A DNA stretch of 50,549 bases from Maribacter sp. (GTDB lineage: Bacteria > Bacteroidota > Bacteroidia > Flavobacteriales > Flavobacteriaceae). The position numbers were made by a program, and so were the translations under genes. The DNA lies in assembly GCA_022865355.1 (NCBI GenBank), contig JALHST010000041.1:1-50549 (forward strand). Reading direction: 5' to 3'. The notes beneath the pieces were generated by a model. It ran no database searches. It was not told where the DNA came from and worked only from the letters and a program-made list of their open reading frames with translations. Below are positions 8,814 to 16,991 of the stretch, one piece after another (position 1 is the stretch's first letter; every line of letters begins with the position of its first letter).

Positions 8814-10906
8814 CTAGCTTTTTGATACTCTTTTTTCGCCTTGGGCAATGTAAAATAGAAACAAGAGCCCTTCCGCACCATACTATCGACCCATATCATA
8901 CCGTGATTTTTTTCCACCATTTCCTTGCAAAGTGATAATCCCAATCCGGTGCCTTTCTCATTATTGGTACCGTAGGTTGTAATAGTTGAATTTTCAGAAA
9001 AGATCTTCTCAACTATTTCCTTGGGCATGCCAACGCCCGTATCGCGTACGAAAACTTCCCATGTATCGTTCTTTTCGGTAGCTCCGATCGTAATCATGCC
9101 ATTCGAAGGCGTAAATTTTAGGGCATTACTAATAAGATTCCGGATCACAATGTCAATTTGATTTCCATCAGACCAAGCCATGGTATTCCCACTTAATTGA
9201 CTTATCATTTTAATAGACTTCCCAACGGCGATTTCAGATAATAATTTAATATTATCGGCAACCAGGCTATCCAAGGAAATAATGCTCGGCTTGGTGGTGG
9301 CCCCATTCATTTGGGTTTGCCCCCAGGAAAGTAAATTATTGAGCGTAAACGATATATGCTCTATATCTGAACTTAATTTGGGGATAAAACCAAGAAATTC
9401 ATCTTTATTTATTTCCCCGTCCTTGAAAAGTTTGAGCAGACCTTGAAATGCGCCGATCGGTCCCCGTAGATCATGTCCGATGATCGAAAACAGTTTGTCC
9501 TTTGTTTTGTTTATATCCCTCAGTTCAAGCTCACTTTTCTCAAGCGATTGTTTATTGGCTTTTAGTTCAATGTTCAATTTGCGTTGAATTTTTTCATTTC
9601 GTTTGACCAAAAAGGTAACGATTAGGAAGATGAGTAAAATTACCGCGGCTGTATACACATATTTTTTTTGTTGTGCCAACGCCTTTTCGCTATTAATAAT
9701 AAGCTCCATTTTTTGGGTGTCGTATTCGACCTTATTTTTTAGCATCGCAAGACTTTTTTTATTCTCATTGCTTGAGAGCGTATCGGTCAATTTTTGATAA
9801 ATTTCATGATACTCCAGGGCCATGGCATAGTCCTGCTGGTTTTTATGGATTTTGTAAAGGGTATTGGCACATTTTTGCATGCCTTCCTTAAACATTAAGC
9901 GCGACGAGATTTCATAGGCCTTCAAAGCATATACTTCTGAGATGCTATCTTTTTTTAAACCGAAATTGGCTTCCGCCATGCCATTATAAAGATCGATTTC
10001 GCCGCGCTCATCATGAATTTTCGTATGCAACATTTCACATTGGCTATACCAATACAGGGCCCATTCATATTTTTCCTGCATTAAATAGGTCTTTCCCTTA
10101 ATTTCGTAGGCATAGGCAAGCCAATCATAAATTCGGTGTTTTTCAAATGTGGCTATACTGCTGTTTACATTAAAAATGGCATAATCGAATTTGCCCATTT
10201 CGGCGTATAAAGAGGCCATATTGCTGGCCGTTTCCGCCATAATTATCTCGCTACCTATTTCGTTGTTTATTTTTTTGACTTCCTTAAAATATAACAGTGC
10301 CTCTTCATAGTCTTTTTGACCCGCGTATAAATTCGCAATATTTTCCTGTACTACCGACAATATTCTTTTATTCCCATATTTCTTGGCAACCTCAATGCAA
10401 TCCAAAAAAGAGGTCAGCGCCTTTCCATAGTCACCAATATAGCTGTATTCATTCGCTAGATCGCTTAAAATTCGCAATTCAAGGTCCTTATTTTTAGATT
10501 GCCCAACAATCTTTAAGGCCTCATTAAAGTTTTTGATCGCCTTAGAATTTTCTCCTTTATCTGAATAATAGTGGGCAAGATTGAGGAGAGAATAGCTTTC
10601 CCCATTTTTATATTCTATGGCCCTGCTGAGTTTTAAGGCTTCATTTGATAGCTTGAAAAGGCTATCGGATTGGTAAAAACGCATTTCGGCACCAAGGTCA
10701 CTTAAGATTTGGATATAAACAGAGTCCTTCGCGTTGAAGTCCTTATTCTCTTTCAGTTCTTTCAGGACATTTTTTAAACTATCCCGAGTGGTTTGTTGTG
10801 AATAACTGAGGAATACGATGAAATAAAAAAGTAACGCAAGTCCAACTTCATATTTGAAGTATTTGTTTGAAGTTAAAAACTTGGATAGAGCCAAAGACAT
10901 TTTCAA
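8810..10906 (-). CDS. Tetratricopeptide-repeat sensor histidine kinase
   Basis: A 698-residue membrane kinase. A signal or membrane segment near residues 17-36 is followed by a periplasmic array of about seven to eight TPRs (roughly 50-370), a second membrane helix near 412-430, a coiled coil, and the kinase core. The phospho-acceptor histidine is about residue 477 in IIGHDLRGP. The ATPase domain shows the N box NLISNALKF, G1 box DTGVGM and G2 box GTGLGLSL. No response regulator lies nearby, so its partner is unknown. The architecture is common in Bacteroidota. The gene stands alone: it converges on bshB1, and tRNA-His lies beyond its start. Confidence 0.93.
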   Translation of the reverse strand: MKMSLALSKFLTSNKYFKYEVGLALLFYFIVFLSYSQQTTRDSLKNVLKELKENKDFNAKDSVYIQILSDLGAEMRFYQSDSLFKLSNEALKLSRAIEYKNGESYSLLNLAHYYSDKGENSKAIKNFNEALKIVGQSKNKDLELRILSDLANEYSYIGDYGKALTSFLDCIEVAKKYGNKRILSVVQENIANLYAGQKDYEEALLYFKEVKKINNEIGSEIIMAETASNMASLYAEMGKFDYAIFNVNSSIATFEKHRIYDWLAYAYEIKGKTYLMQEKYEWALYWYSQCEMLHTKIHDERGEIDLYNGMAEANFGLKKDSISEVYALKAYEISSRLMFKEGMQKCANTLYKIHKNQQDYAMALEYHEIYQKLTDTLSSNENKKSLAMLKNKVEYDTQKMELIINSEKALAQQKKYVYTAAVILLIFLIVTFLVKRNEKIQRKLNIELKANKQSLEKSELELRDINKTKDKLFSIIGHDLRGPIGAFQGLLKLFKDGEINKDEFLGFIPKLSSDIEHISFTLNNLLSWGQTQMNGATTKPSIISLDSLVADNIKLLSEIAVGKSIKMISQLSGNTMAWSDGNQIDIVIRNLISNALKFTPSNGMITIGATEKNDTWEVFVRDTGVGMPKEIVEKIFSENSTITTYGTNNEKGTGLGLSLCKEMVEKNHGMIWVDSMVRKGSCFYFTLPKAKKEYQKAS

Positions 10907-11104
10907 GGTCGATTTAGAAGTATAAATTTAATATTGTGATAGTCCCCCCTCTAATTTTTGTTGTGAATAGCCCAAATTTGTGTGTTTTGTCTGAAATAGA
11001 GTGCATTTCATCGATTTTTTACCCATAATGACCGGCCTAAAAATGCCCAAGCTTGAAATGCTGAAATCATACTTAGCCGGTGATTTTAAATTGAAGCTGT
11101 TTTA

Positions 11105-11137
11105 TTTTGATGGAATAGTTAAAAAAAATTACCTTTG
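11105..11137 (+). promoter_or_regulatory. Promoter of tRNA-His (Bacteroidota type)
   Basis: A near-perfect match to the Bacteroidota housekeeping promoter: TTTTG at 11105-11109, a 20-base spacer, then TACCTTTG at 11130-11137. Transcription should begin around 11143-11145, about ten bases before the mature tRNA 5' end, as expected for a short tRNA leader. No other gene lies between this site and the tRNA. Confidence 0.75.
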
Positions 11138-11153
11138 CCATCGCTTACAAACG

Positions 11154-11227
11154 GTGGTTGTAGCTCAGTTGGTTAGAGCGCTAGATTGTGGTTCTAGAGG
11201 TCGCCGGTTCGAAACCGGTCTTCCACC
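11154..11227 (+). tRNA. tRNA-His (anticodon GTG)
   Basis: Cloverleaf read by eye. D-stem GCTC/GAGC, a perfect five-pair anticodon stem CTAGA/TCTAG around loop TTGTGGT, anticodon GTG at 11188-11190, and T-arm GCCGG-TTCGAAA-CCGGT. The base before the acceptor stem is G (11153) and the discriminator is C (11227), giving the G-1:C73 pair that identifies tRNA-His. CCA is not encoded; the following bases are CTA. The acceptor stem has apparent T-T oppositions at pairs 5-68 and 6-67. The gene has its own promoter and terminator and so is a single-gene unit. Confidence 0.95.
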
Positions 11228-11238
11228 CTAAATGCGAT

Positions 11239-11269
11239 AAAAGTCCAGTCTTAACCGATTGGACTTTTT
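11239..11269 (+). terminator. Rho-independent terminator after tRNA-His
   Basis: Inverted repeat AAAAGTCCA / TGGACTTTT with a 12-base loop, ending in a run of T. It lies 12 bases past the tRNA 3' end and in the correct orientation. Confidence 0.75.
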
Positions 11270-11343
11270 AAATTTGTGGTCAATAGGTTAGGTCGGGAAG
11301 TGCATACCTAGCGTTGTCAAGGTCATACCGATCTTTGAGCCAA

Positions 11344-11380
11344 AAATAAAGCCTTGTCGTAGTTAGACAAGGCTTTATTT
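11344..11380. terminator. Perfect 15-bp hairpin, probable bidirectional terminator
   Basis: AAATAAAGCCTTGTC (11344-11358) is followed by a 7-base loop and its exact complement at 11366-11380. A-runs on one side and T-runs on the other suit termination in both directions, between rightward tRNA-His and the leftward M28 peptidase gene that stops at 11510. It is unusually long and perfect for a simple terminator. Confidence 0.6.
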
Positions 11381-11509
11381 AGCAGGATGAATTTCTGTAA
11401 TGACATTAGAATACCCTTCGGTACATCCTTTAATTCCTCAATACCTGTTTGGATTTGAATAAATAATACTCCCAAGTATGCGAACGTACTTGTGATCGAA
11501 ATGCTTCAA

Positions 11510-13081
11510 TTACTTTGTTGCTTTATCTACCAGAACTTTATGATCCCTATTGGCAATTTCCCAGGCGGTATAGAAAATTAGACGCGCTCTATTCTGTAGA
11601 AGATCATAATTTATTTTATCGGGGGTATCGCCGGGTCTATGGTAGTCGTCATGCGTACCATTGAAGTAAAAAATGATGGGGATGTTGTTCTTGGCAAAAT
11701 TGTAGTGGTCGCTTCTATAATAGAAGCGATTGGGATCATTTTCATCGTTATACTTATAATCTAGCTCCAACTTCGTGTATTTTTTATTAATCTCCTCTGA
11801 GAGCTTATGAAGTTCGCTACTCAACTTGTCGGAGCCAATCAAGTAGATATAATTTCTATCACCCTGTCGTTTCGGATCAATGCGGCCTATCATGTCAATA
11901 TTCAAATCGACAACGGTCTGTTCCAATGGAAAAATAGGATCGTAATCAGTATAGTATTGGGAGCCAAGTAGTCCTTTTTCCTCACCGGTTACATGTAGGA
12001 ATACAATCGATCGCTTTGGCCCGTCGCCAGCATCGGCCGCCTTTTTAAAGGCTTCGGCAATTTCTAATAGGGCGACGGTTCCTGAACCATCATCATCGGC
12101 GCCGTTATTGATTTCCCCGTTGGCCGAGATTCCGATATGATCTAAATGTGAGGATATGATGACGTATTCATAGGGCTTTTCGGTGCCTTTAATGACAGCG
12201 GCCACGTTCTCGGTCTGTACATCGATATTCTTACTTTTTAGGTCTATCACTATCTTGACAGGTACGATTTTTACTCGCTCATCTTTTTCGATACCACCAT
12301 AAATAGTAGTTGCCAATTTTTGGTCGACGAATACACTGGGGACCGATTTTCCATCCATATCCTTAAAACCCATTTGACCAGAGCTATTGTTCTTCATATA
12401 ATTATAATAGCCCTTAAAACGATTAAAATTGGCTTCATCAAAATAAAAAATGCCCTTCGCGCCTTTCTCCGCGGCAAGTTCCGTTTTCTTGCCAATTGAC
12501 TCCGACATATTACTCCATCCCGATTTTTCGTCATTTCCGGATACCACATAGGTGCCATCAGGATTTATAGGTTCGCCAGCTTTAATAAGTACCCATTTAT
12601 CGGTGACATCGATTCCGGCATAATCCGAATAGGAGCCTTCTTCGACTCCATATCCCAAATACACAATTTGATCCTGCTCTCCAGAGGCCTTGGAAAATGA
12701 TAAAAAATCATCGCCAATGGCATAGTCAACCCCATTGACGCGAATGGTTCCCGTAGGTAAATTTCGCATCTCGAGAGGAACTTCCTGAAAATAATTGCCG
12801 TCGCCTTTTGCCGCCGGAATACCTGACTTTTCGTATTCTGCCTTTAAATAAGCAACCGCTTTCTGTTGTCCTGCTTCACCGGTTTCCCGTCCTTCAAATT
12901 CATCGGAAGCATATATATAAAGATGTTCTTTTAATTCTGCTTCGGTTATTGACTCGGCATAAATGGTTGGGCCCACAGTTGCCTTGGCAGCATTGGTCAT
13001 CGTTGCAGATTCTTGTGAAATTTTGTGGGAAGAATTGCAAGCCATGGCCAAAACCATAGCCAGAAATAGTATCTGTTTCAT
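11510..13081 (-). CDS. Secreted M28 family metallopeptidase with PA domain (lipoprotein)
   Basis: A 523-residue co-catalytic di-zinc peptidase, probably an aminopeptidase. The N-terminus is a lipoprotein signal with lipobox LAMAC. A protease-associated insert spans about 120-260, followed by the M28 catalytic domain at about 290-510. Metal-binding and catalytic motifs are visible: SSHLDHIG, GADDDGSGT, TGEEKGLLGS, NIDMIGR and, near the C-terminus, THDDYHRPGDT. I chose the ATG at 13081, which starts the signal peptide directly; the ATG at 13102 adds seven residues. It should act at the cell envelope, trimming peptides. It stands apart from the hydroxyproline locus by the AraC gene, which runs in the same direction. 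Confidence 0.92.
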   Translation of the reverse strand: MKQILFLAMVLAMACNSSHKISQESATMTNAAKATVGPTIYAESITEAELKEHLYIYASDEFEGRETGEAGQQKAVAYLKAEYEKSGIPAAKGDGNYFQEVPLEMRNLPTGTIRVNGVDYAIGDDFLSFSKASGEQDQIVYLGYGVEEGSYSDYAGIDVTDKWVLIKAGEPINPDGTYVVSGNDEKSGWSNMSESIGKKTELAAEKGAKGIFYFDEANFNRFKGYYNYMKNNSSGQMGFKDMDGKSVPSVFVDQKLATTIYGGIEKDERVKIVPVKIVIDLKSKNIDVQTENVAAVIKGTEKPYEYVIISSHLDHIGISANGEINNGADDDGSGTVALLEIAEAFKKAADAGDGPKRSIVFLHVTGEEKGLLGSQYYTDYDPIFPLEQTVVDLNIDMIGRIDPKRQGDRNYIYLIGSDKLSSELHKLSEEINKKYTKLELDYKYNDENDPNRFYYRSDHYNFAKNNIPIIFYFNGTHDDYHRPGDTPDKINYDLLQNRARLIFYTAWEIANRDHKVLVDKATK

Positions 13082-13109
13082 AGTATGTAATAATGTATTC
13101 AAAATTTCA

Positions 13110-13117
13110 CAAAAATA
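13110..13117 (-). promoter_or_regulatory. Candidate -7 element for the M28 peptidase
   Basis: Read leftward this is TATTTTTG, matching TAnnTTTG. It would start transcription near 13103, about 22 bases before the preferred ATG at 13081 and at or inside the alternative ATG at 13102, which supports the shorter start. I see no matching upstream TTG element. Confidence 0.4.
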
Positions 13118-13202
13118 GTGAAAACCGAAGGATTTAGGATATCACTTTATTCTAAACGCGAAAAAGTTTATGAATTGGGTCATCGTATGAATTGTAATTA
13201 TC

Positions 13203-14060
13203 TTAATACGCCAAGCTTAAATCAGTTTTTCGAAGATACTCCGACGGAGTCGTCCCCTTGAGTTTTCTAAATTTTCTATTGAAATTTGATATAGAACTAA
13301 ATCCCGAGCCCTCTGAGATGGCCGCTATTGATGTCTTATTGGGATGAACCAACATTTGACAGGCGTGTTCAATGCGAAGTTCGATCAAAAATTCAAAATA
13401 GGTCTTGTTCGTACGCTGCTTAAAAAACCTACAGAAGGCCGGAGTGGTCATATGGACCAGATTCGCTACTTGGGACAGGGTAATGGTTTGTTCGAAATGA
13501 TTCATCGTATAATCAAAGACCAGTTGTAGTCGTCTTCCTTCAGTATTCGATATTTTTTTAGACGGCACATAGCCGGTGAGTTCAAGTAAGTCGGCCTTAT
13601 TAATTTCATGAATCAATTTTAAAAAAAGGATAAATTTTTGCAACTTACCGACCTTGGGAAGTCTGGACATACTTTGGGTAATCGATTTTTTACCGGATTG
13701 TACCCGCAAACCCCCAATTGATCTTGTGAAAAATCGTTTAATTTCAACAAGTTCCGGAATTTTAAAAAAATCATTTCCTAAACTCTCCGGGGTAAGGAAA
13801 AGTGTGATCATATGCGATTTTCGATCATTTGCCAAACTTTTAAATAAATGGGGGGTATTGCCCCCGATAACAAAAATATCCCCTTTTCCGAATGGGTGCA
13901 CGCTATTGGCAACGATGAGCTTTCCGTTTCCTTCGACAATACAGCTGATTTGTATTTCGGCATGTTGATGTAGTTGGTTATAAAAACTATGCGCTATATC
14001 GACTTGCACTACCAAAGATTGGTCTATGGGTTTTGGTATTTTAAAAGGCCGTACTTTCAT
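13203..14060 (-). CDS. AraC family transcriptional regulator (cupin sensor)
   Basis: A 285-residue regulator. The N-terminal part is a cupin-type ligand-sensing barrel (about 15-100, with QLHQHAEIQ and GKGDIFVIGGNTPHLF). The C-terminal 100 residues hold the two helix-turn-helix motifs of AraC/XylS proteins: TLSQVANLVHMTTPAFCRFFKQ, then SIAAISEGSGFSSISNFNRKFRK, ending with the family signature TPSEYLRK. It is divergent from the DHDPS-family gene across a 166-base region that contains direct repeats. The likely role is induction of the hydroxyproline genes in response to a pathway metabolite (inference from position). Confidence 0.92.
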   Translation of the reverse strand: MKVRPFKIPKPIDQSLVVQVDIAHSFYNQLHQHAEIQISCIVEGNGKLIVANSVHPFGKGDIFVIGGNTPHLFKSLANDRKSHMITLFLTPESLGNDFFKIPELVEIKRFFTRSIGGLRVQSGKKSITQSMSRLPKVGKLQKFILFLKLIHEINKADLLELTGYVPSKKISNTEGRRLQLVFDYTMNHFEQTITLSQVANLVHMTTPAFCRFFKQRTNKTYFEFLIELRIEHACQMLVHPNKTSIAAISEGSGFSSISNFNRKFRKLKGTTPSEYLRKTDLSLAY

Positions 14061-14100
14061 CGGTTGAAATATGTCAATTTTACTATTATTTTAGGAAAAT

Positions 14101-14142
14101 AGTTCAAAAATAGGTTAAAATAAGCTCAAATTTGGTTAAAAT
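14101..14142. promoter_or_regulatory. Tandem direct repeats, candidate AraC operator
   Basis: Two imperfect copies stand side by side: AGTTCAAAAATAGGTTAAAAT (14101-14121) and AGCTCAAATTTGGTTAAAAT (14123-14142). The identical nonamer GGTTAAAAT recurs with a 21-base offset, two helical turns. Paired direct repeats at this spacing just upstream of a promoter are what AraC-family activators typically bind. The second copy ends 30 bases before the -7 element at 14172. Confidence 0.55.
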
Positions 14143-14171
14143 GTTATTAACGCATATTCTTCTAAGTCCCT

Positions 14172-14179
14172 TACTTTTG
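14172..14179 (+). promoter_or_regulatory. Candidate -7 element of the hydroxyproline operon
   Basis: TACTTTTG matches TAnnTTTG. No TTG lies at the usual -33 distance, which would fit an activator-dependent promoter. The expected start near 14186 gives a leader of about 40 bases before the ATG at 14227. The element sits inside an interrupted inverted repeat: TTCTAAGT at 14160-14167 and ACTTAGAA at 14192-14199, with inner arms CCTTA and TAAGG. Confidence 0.5.
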
Positions 14180-14226
14180 TTATAAGGAATAACTTAGAAT
14201 AATCGAATAACCTTAAAATTGCACCT

Positions 14227-15150
14227 ATGAAAGTACAATGGGAAGGCGTAATGCCTGCAGTAACGACCAAATTCACCAAGGACGATGCACTCGATATGAA
14301 AATGTTCGAAGTGAATATAAAAGCGCAGCTCAAGGCGGGAGTGAGTGGTATTATTTTGGGTGGAACCCTCGGTGAGGCAAGTACGTTGACCGATATGGAA
14401 AAAAAGACCCTTATCGAAGAAACTGTGCGTATCGTAGAAGGGAAAATCCCGGTTATCATTAACATCGCCGAACAGACCACGAAAGGTGCCGTGGATGCTG
14501 CCCATAAAGCTGAGAAATATGGGGCAAGCGGCTTAATGATGTTACCACCTATGCGGTATAAGGCCACCGATTTTGAAACGATAACCTATTTTAAGGAGGT
14601 AGCCAAGAATACCGATTTGCCGATCATGATCTATAATAATCCAGTGGATTATAAAATTGAGGTTAGCTTAGACATGTTCGAAGAACTGTTGCACTATACC
14701 AACATTCAAGCAGTAAAGGAATCGACACGTGATATTTCGAACATCAACAGAATTAGGAACCGGTTTGGAAATCGGCTCAAGGTTTTGTGCGGCGTAGATA
14801 CCTTGGCCCTAGAAAGTATCCTTATTGGTGCCGATGGATGGGTTGCCGGACTCGTATGTGCTTTTCCCGAAGAAACCGTCGCCATTCATGAACTGGTAAA
14901 GGCCGGAAGAGTGCAAGAGGCCATTGCCATTTACAGATGGTTCTTGCCGTTATTGGAATTGGATATAAGCCCACAATTGGTACAAAATATAAAATTGGCC
15001 GAAGTAGCCACCGGAATTGGAACCGAAAATGTTCGAGCACCAAGGCTGCCGTTACGGGGCGATGAAAGAAAAAGGGTTTTGAAGATCATCTCCGATAGCT
15101 TGGCGAACCGACCGAAATTGCCCGATTATAAATCTTTAATGCTCTGTTAG
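14227..15150 (+). CDS. DHDPS-family pyrroline-4-hydroxy-2-carboxylate deaminase
   Basis: A 307-residue class I aldolase-fold protein of the DapA/NanA superfamily. The Schiff-base lysine is about K164 (AVKEST) and the catalytic tyrosine about Y136 (IYNNP). The usual GTTGE loop is GTLGEAST here, arguing against lysine-pathway DapA. With an epimerase, a flavoprotein and an aldehyde dehydrogenase downstream, the best call is the deaminase converting 1-pyrroline-4-hydroxy-2-carboxylate to 2-oxoglutarate semialdehyde and ammonia in the cytoplasm. A related possibility in the same superfamily is 2-keto-3-deoxy-L-arabinonate dehydratase, which gives the same product. It is first in the cluster, divergent from the AraC gene. 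Confidence 0.82.
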   Translation: MKVQWEGVMPAVTTKFTKDDALDMKMFEVNIKAQLKAGVSGIILGGTLGEASTLTDMEKKTLIEETVRIVEGKIPVIINIAEQTTKGAVDAAHKAEKYGASGLMMLPPMRYKATDFETITYFKEVAKNTDLPIMIYNNPVDYKIEVSLDMFEELLHYTNIQAVKESTRDISNINRIRNRFGNRLKVLCGVDTLALESILIGADGWVAGLVCAFPEETVAIHELVKAGRVQEAIAIYRWFLPLLELDISPQLVQNIKLAEVATGIGTENVRAPRLPLRGDERKRVLKIISDSLANRPKLPDYKSLMLC

Positions 15151-15313
15151 CAATACGGCCGCGTTGTGTAAATTGTAAAAAATTATGGCCGCATGACGCT
15201 GTAGATGTCGTGATTTGTACCTTTACATGTACTTTTTGTGCGGCATGTGCAGTAACGTTTTTGGATCTGGTTTGCCCTAAGTGCCTAAGTACTTTTCAAA
15301 AACACCTAATTTG

Positions 15314-15331
15314 GCCAAAAAGCTTTTTGGC
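15314..15331. promoter_or_regulatory. Perfect 18-bp palindrome upstream of the aldehyde dehydrogenase
   Basis: GCCAAAAAGCTTTTTGGC is exactly self-complementary, with no loop, so it looks more like a dimer-binding site than a hairpin. It lies in the 257-base gap between the deaminase and the dehydrogenase, 77 bases before the ATG at 15408. I found no clear TAnnTTTG element in this gap. The function is inferred only from symmetry and position. Confidence 0.35.
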
Positions 15332-15407
15332 AGAATAGGCTGTCGCGAGCGAATTTACGTATGAACCCAATGATGTTTGGGCACATCAAAAAAAGACAAA
15401 ACAAACG

Positions 15408-16991
15408 ATGATAAAAGGTGCAAATTATATAGGCGATGAACTATCGGCCAAAGGGGATAAAACGTTTACGACCTTCAATCCTCAGGCCAATAAGGTGACC
15501 GGCTGGACATTTCATGAGGCGACCAAATCCGAAATAGACGCCGCTGTTCTTTTGGCCTCGGAAGCCTTTAACCAATACAAGAAAATATCTGGCAAACTGA
15601 AAGCGCAGTTTTTAAGGACGATAGCAGATGAAATCGAGGCCTTGGGCGATGCCTTGATTCACACATATATAAAAGAATCGGGGCTTCCCATCGGCAGGGC
15701 TCAGGGAGAAAGAGGTCGTACCATCGGACAATTAAAGGCTTTTGCAAAGTTACTCGAAGAAGGTTCCTGGGTTGAGGCGACCATCGATGCGGCAAAACCC
15801 GATAGGGTGCCCCTGCCGAAGGTCGATATGCGAAAAATGCTTTTTCCAGTCGGGCCGGTCGCCATTTTCGGGGCTAGTAATTTTCCCTTTGCTTTTTCTA
15901 CTGCGGGAGGGGATACGGCGAGTGCCTTGGCCGCAGGTTGTCCGGTCATTGTAAAAAGTCATCCCATGCATGCCGGAACGGGCGAACTGGTTGCTTTCGC
16001 CATTACCTTGGCGGCAAAAAAAACGGGCATGCCGAAAGGTGTCTTTTCAAATCTCAACAGTAGTGGAAACGAAGTAGGACAACAGCTGGTCCTACACCCC
16101 AATATAAAAGCAGTGGGTTTTACGGGTAGTTTCAATGGGGGTATGGCACTTTATAAATTGGCCAATGAACGACCAGAGCCCATCCCGGTTTTTGCGGAAA
16201 TGGGAAGCGTCAATCCGGTCGTCGTCCTGCCATCGGCATTGAATGAAAAAGGGATCGATTGGGCGAAGCAGTACGCCGCTTCTATTATGCTCGGGGCCGG
16301 TCAGTTCTGCACCAATCCTGGGTTGATTTTTGGCATTAAGAGTACGTCCTTGGATAATTTCATCAAAACCTTGGGAACCGAAATCGCAACACTGGAGCCC
16401 AATTGCATGTTGCACCCTAACATTCACGGAAATTATGAAAAGGGAAAGGAGGCGCTATCGATTCAGGGGGGTGTGAATGTTGTGGCCGACTACGAATCGG
16501 AAGTACAACCCAATTACGCACGACAAAAAGTGGTTACGGTGAACGGCACCAATTTTTTAAAGAATTCAAAGTTGCACCAGGAAGTCTTTGGACCATTTTC
16601 GGTTATCGTTCGGTGTGAGGATGCCACGGAGCTATCCACTATTTTGAAAGCCTTGGAAGGCCAGTTAACGGGAACTATTCTAGGGTCGGAAGATGAATTA
16701 AGAAAATATGAAAATGTAGTGGAAGCCCTAAAAAGTAGGGTAGGGCGCCTAATATTCAATGGCGTACCCACGGGGGTTGAGGTTTGTCCTTCAATGCAGC
16801 ACGGTGGCCCCTTCCCAGCATCGACCGATAGCAGGTTTACCTCTGTTGGGGAGTCGGCGATCAAACGGTGGGTCAGACCGATATCTTTTCAAAACTGGCC
16901 CCAGGAATTTTTGCCCGATGCCTTGAAAAATTCCAACCCCTTAGGAATAATGCGTCTCGTAGACTCAAAAAATACCAAGTCTGCAATATGA
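15408..16991 (+). CDS. 2-oxoglutarate semialdehyde dehydrogenase (ALDH family)
   Basis: A 527-residue NAD(P)+-dependent aldehyde dehydrogenase. The catalytic cysteine is about C301 (AGQFCTNPG) and the general base about E264 (FAEMGSVNP); cofactor-fold motifs GASNFPFAFS and GFTGS are present. The length and the GSVNP/QFCTNPG variants fit the type III alpha-ketoglutaric semialdehyde dehydrogenase group. It would oxidise 2-oxoglutarate semialdehyde to 2-oxoglutarate, the last step of hydroxyproline breakdown and also of oxidative pentose routes. The stop codon overlaps the next gene's ATG in an ATGA arrangement. Confidence 0.88.
   Translation: MIKGANYIGDELSAKGDKTFTTFNPQANKVTGWTFHEATKSEIDAAVLLASEAFNQYKKISGKLKAQFLRTIADEIEALGDALIHTYIKESGLPIGRAQGERGRTIGQLKAFAKLLEEGSWVEATIDAAKPDRVPLPKVDMRKMLFPVGPVAIFGASNFPFAFSTAGGDTASALAAGCPVIVKSHPMHAGTGELVAFAITLAAKKTGMPKGVFSNLNSSGNEVGQQLVLHPNIKAVGFTGSFNGGMALYKLANERPEPIPVFAEMGSVNPVVVLPSALNEKGIDWAKQYAASIMLGAGQFCTNPGLIFGIKSTSLDNFIKTLGTEIATLEPNCMLHPNIHGNYEKGKEALSIQGGVNVVADYESEVQPNYARQKVVTVNGTNFLKNSKLHQEVFGPFSVIVRCEDATELSTILKALEGQLTGTILGSEDELRKYENVVEALKSRVGRLIFNGVPTGVEVCPSMQHGGPFPASTDSRFTSVGESAIKRWVRPISFQNWPQEFLPDALKNSNPLGIMRLVDSKNTKSAI

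Noticed and set aside
11001-11231. 76-codon rightward frame across the tRNA-His region
   Set aside because: It reads through the tRNA gene and its promoter; no protein-like content before the tRNA.
14227-15150. Calling this gene dapA (lysine synthesis)
   Set aside because: The GTTGE motif is altered and the neighbours are hydroxyproline genes, not lysine genes.
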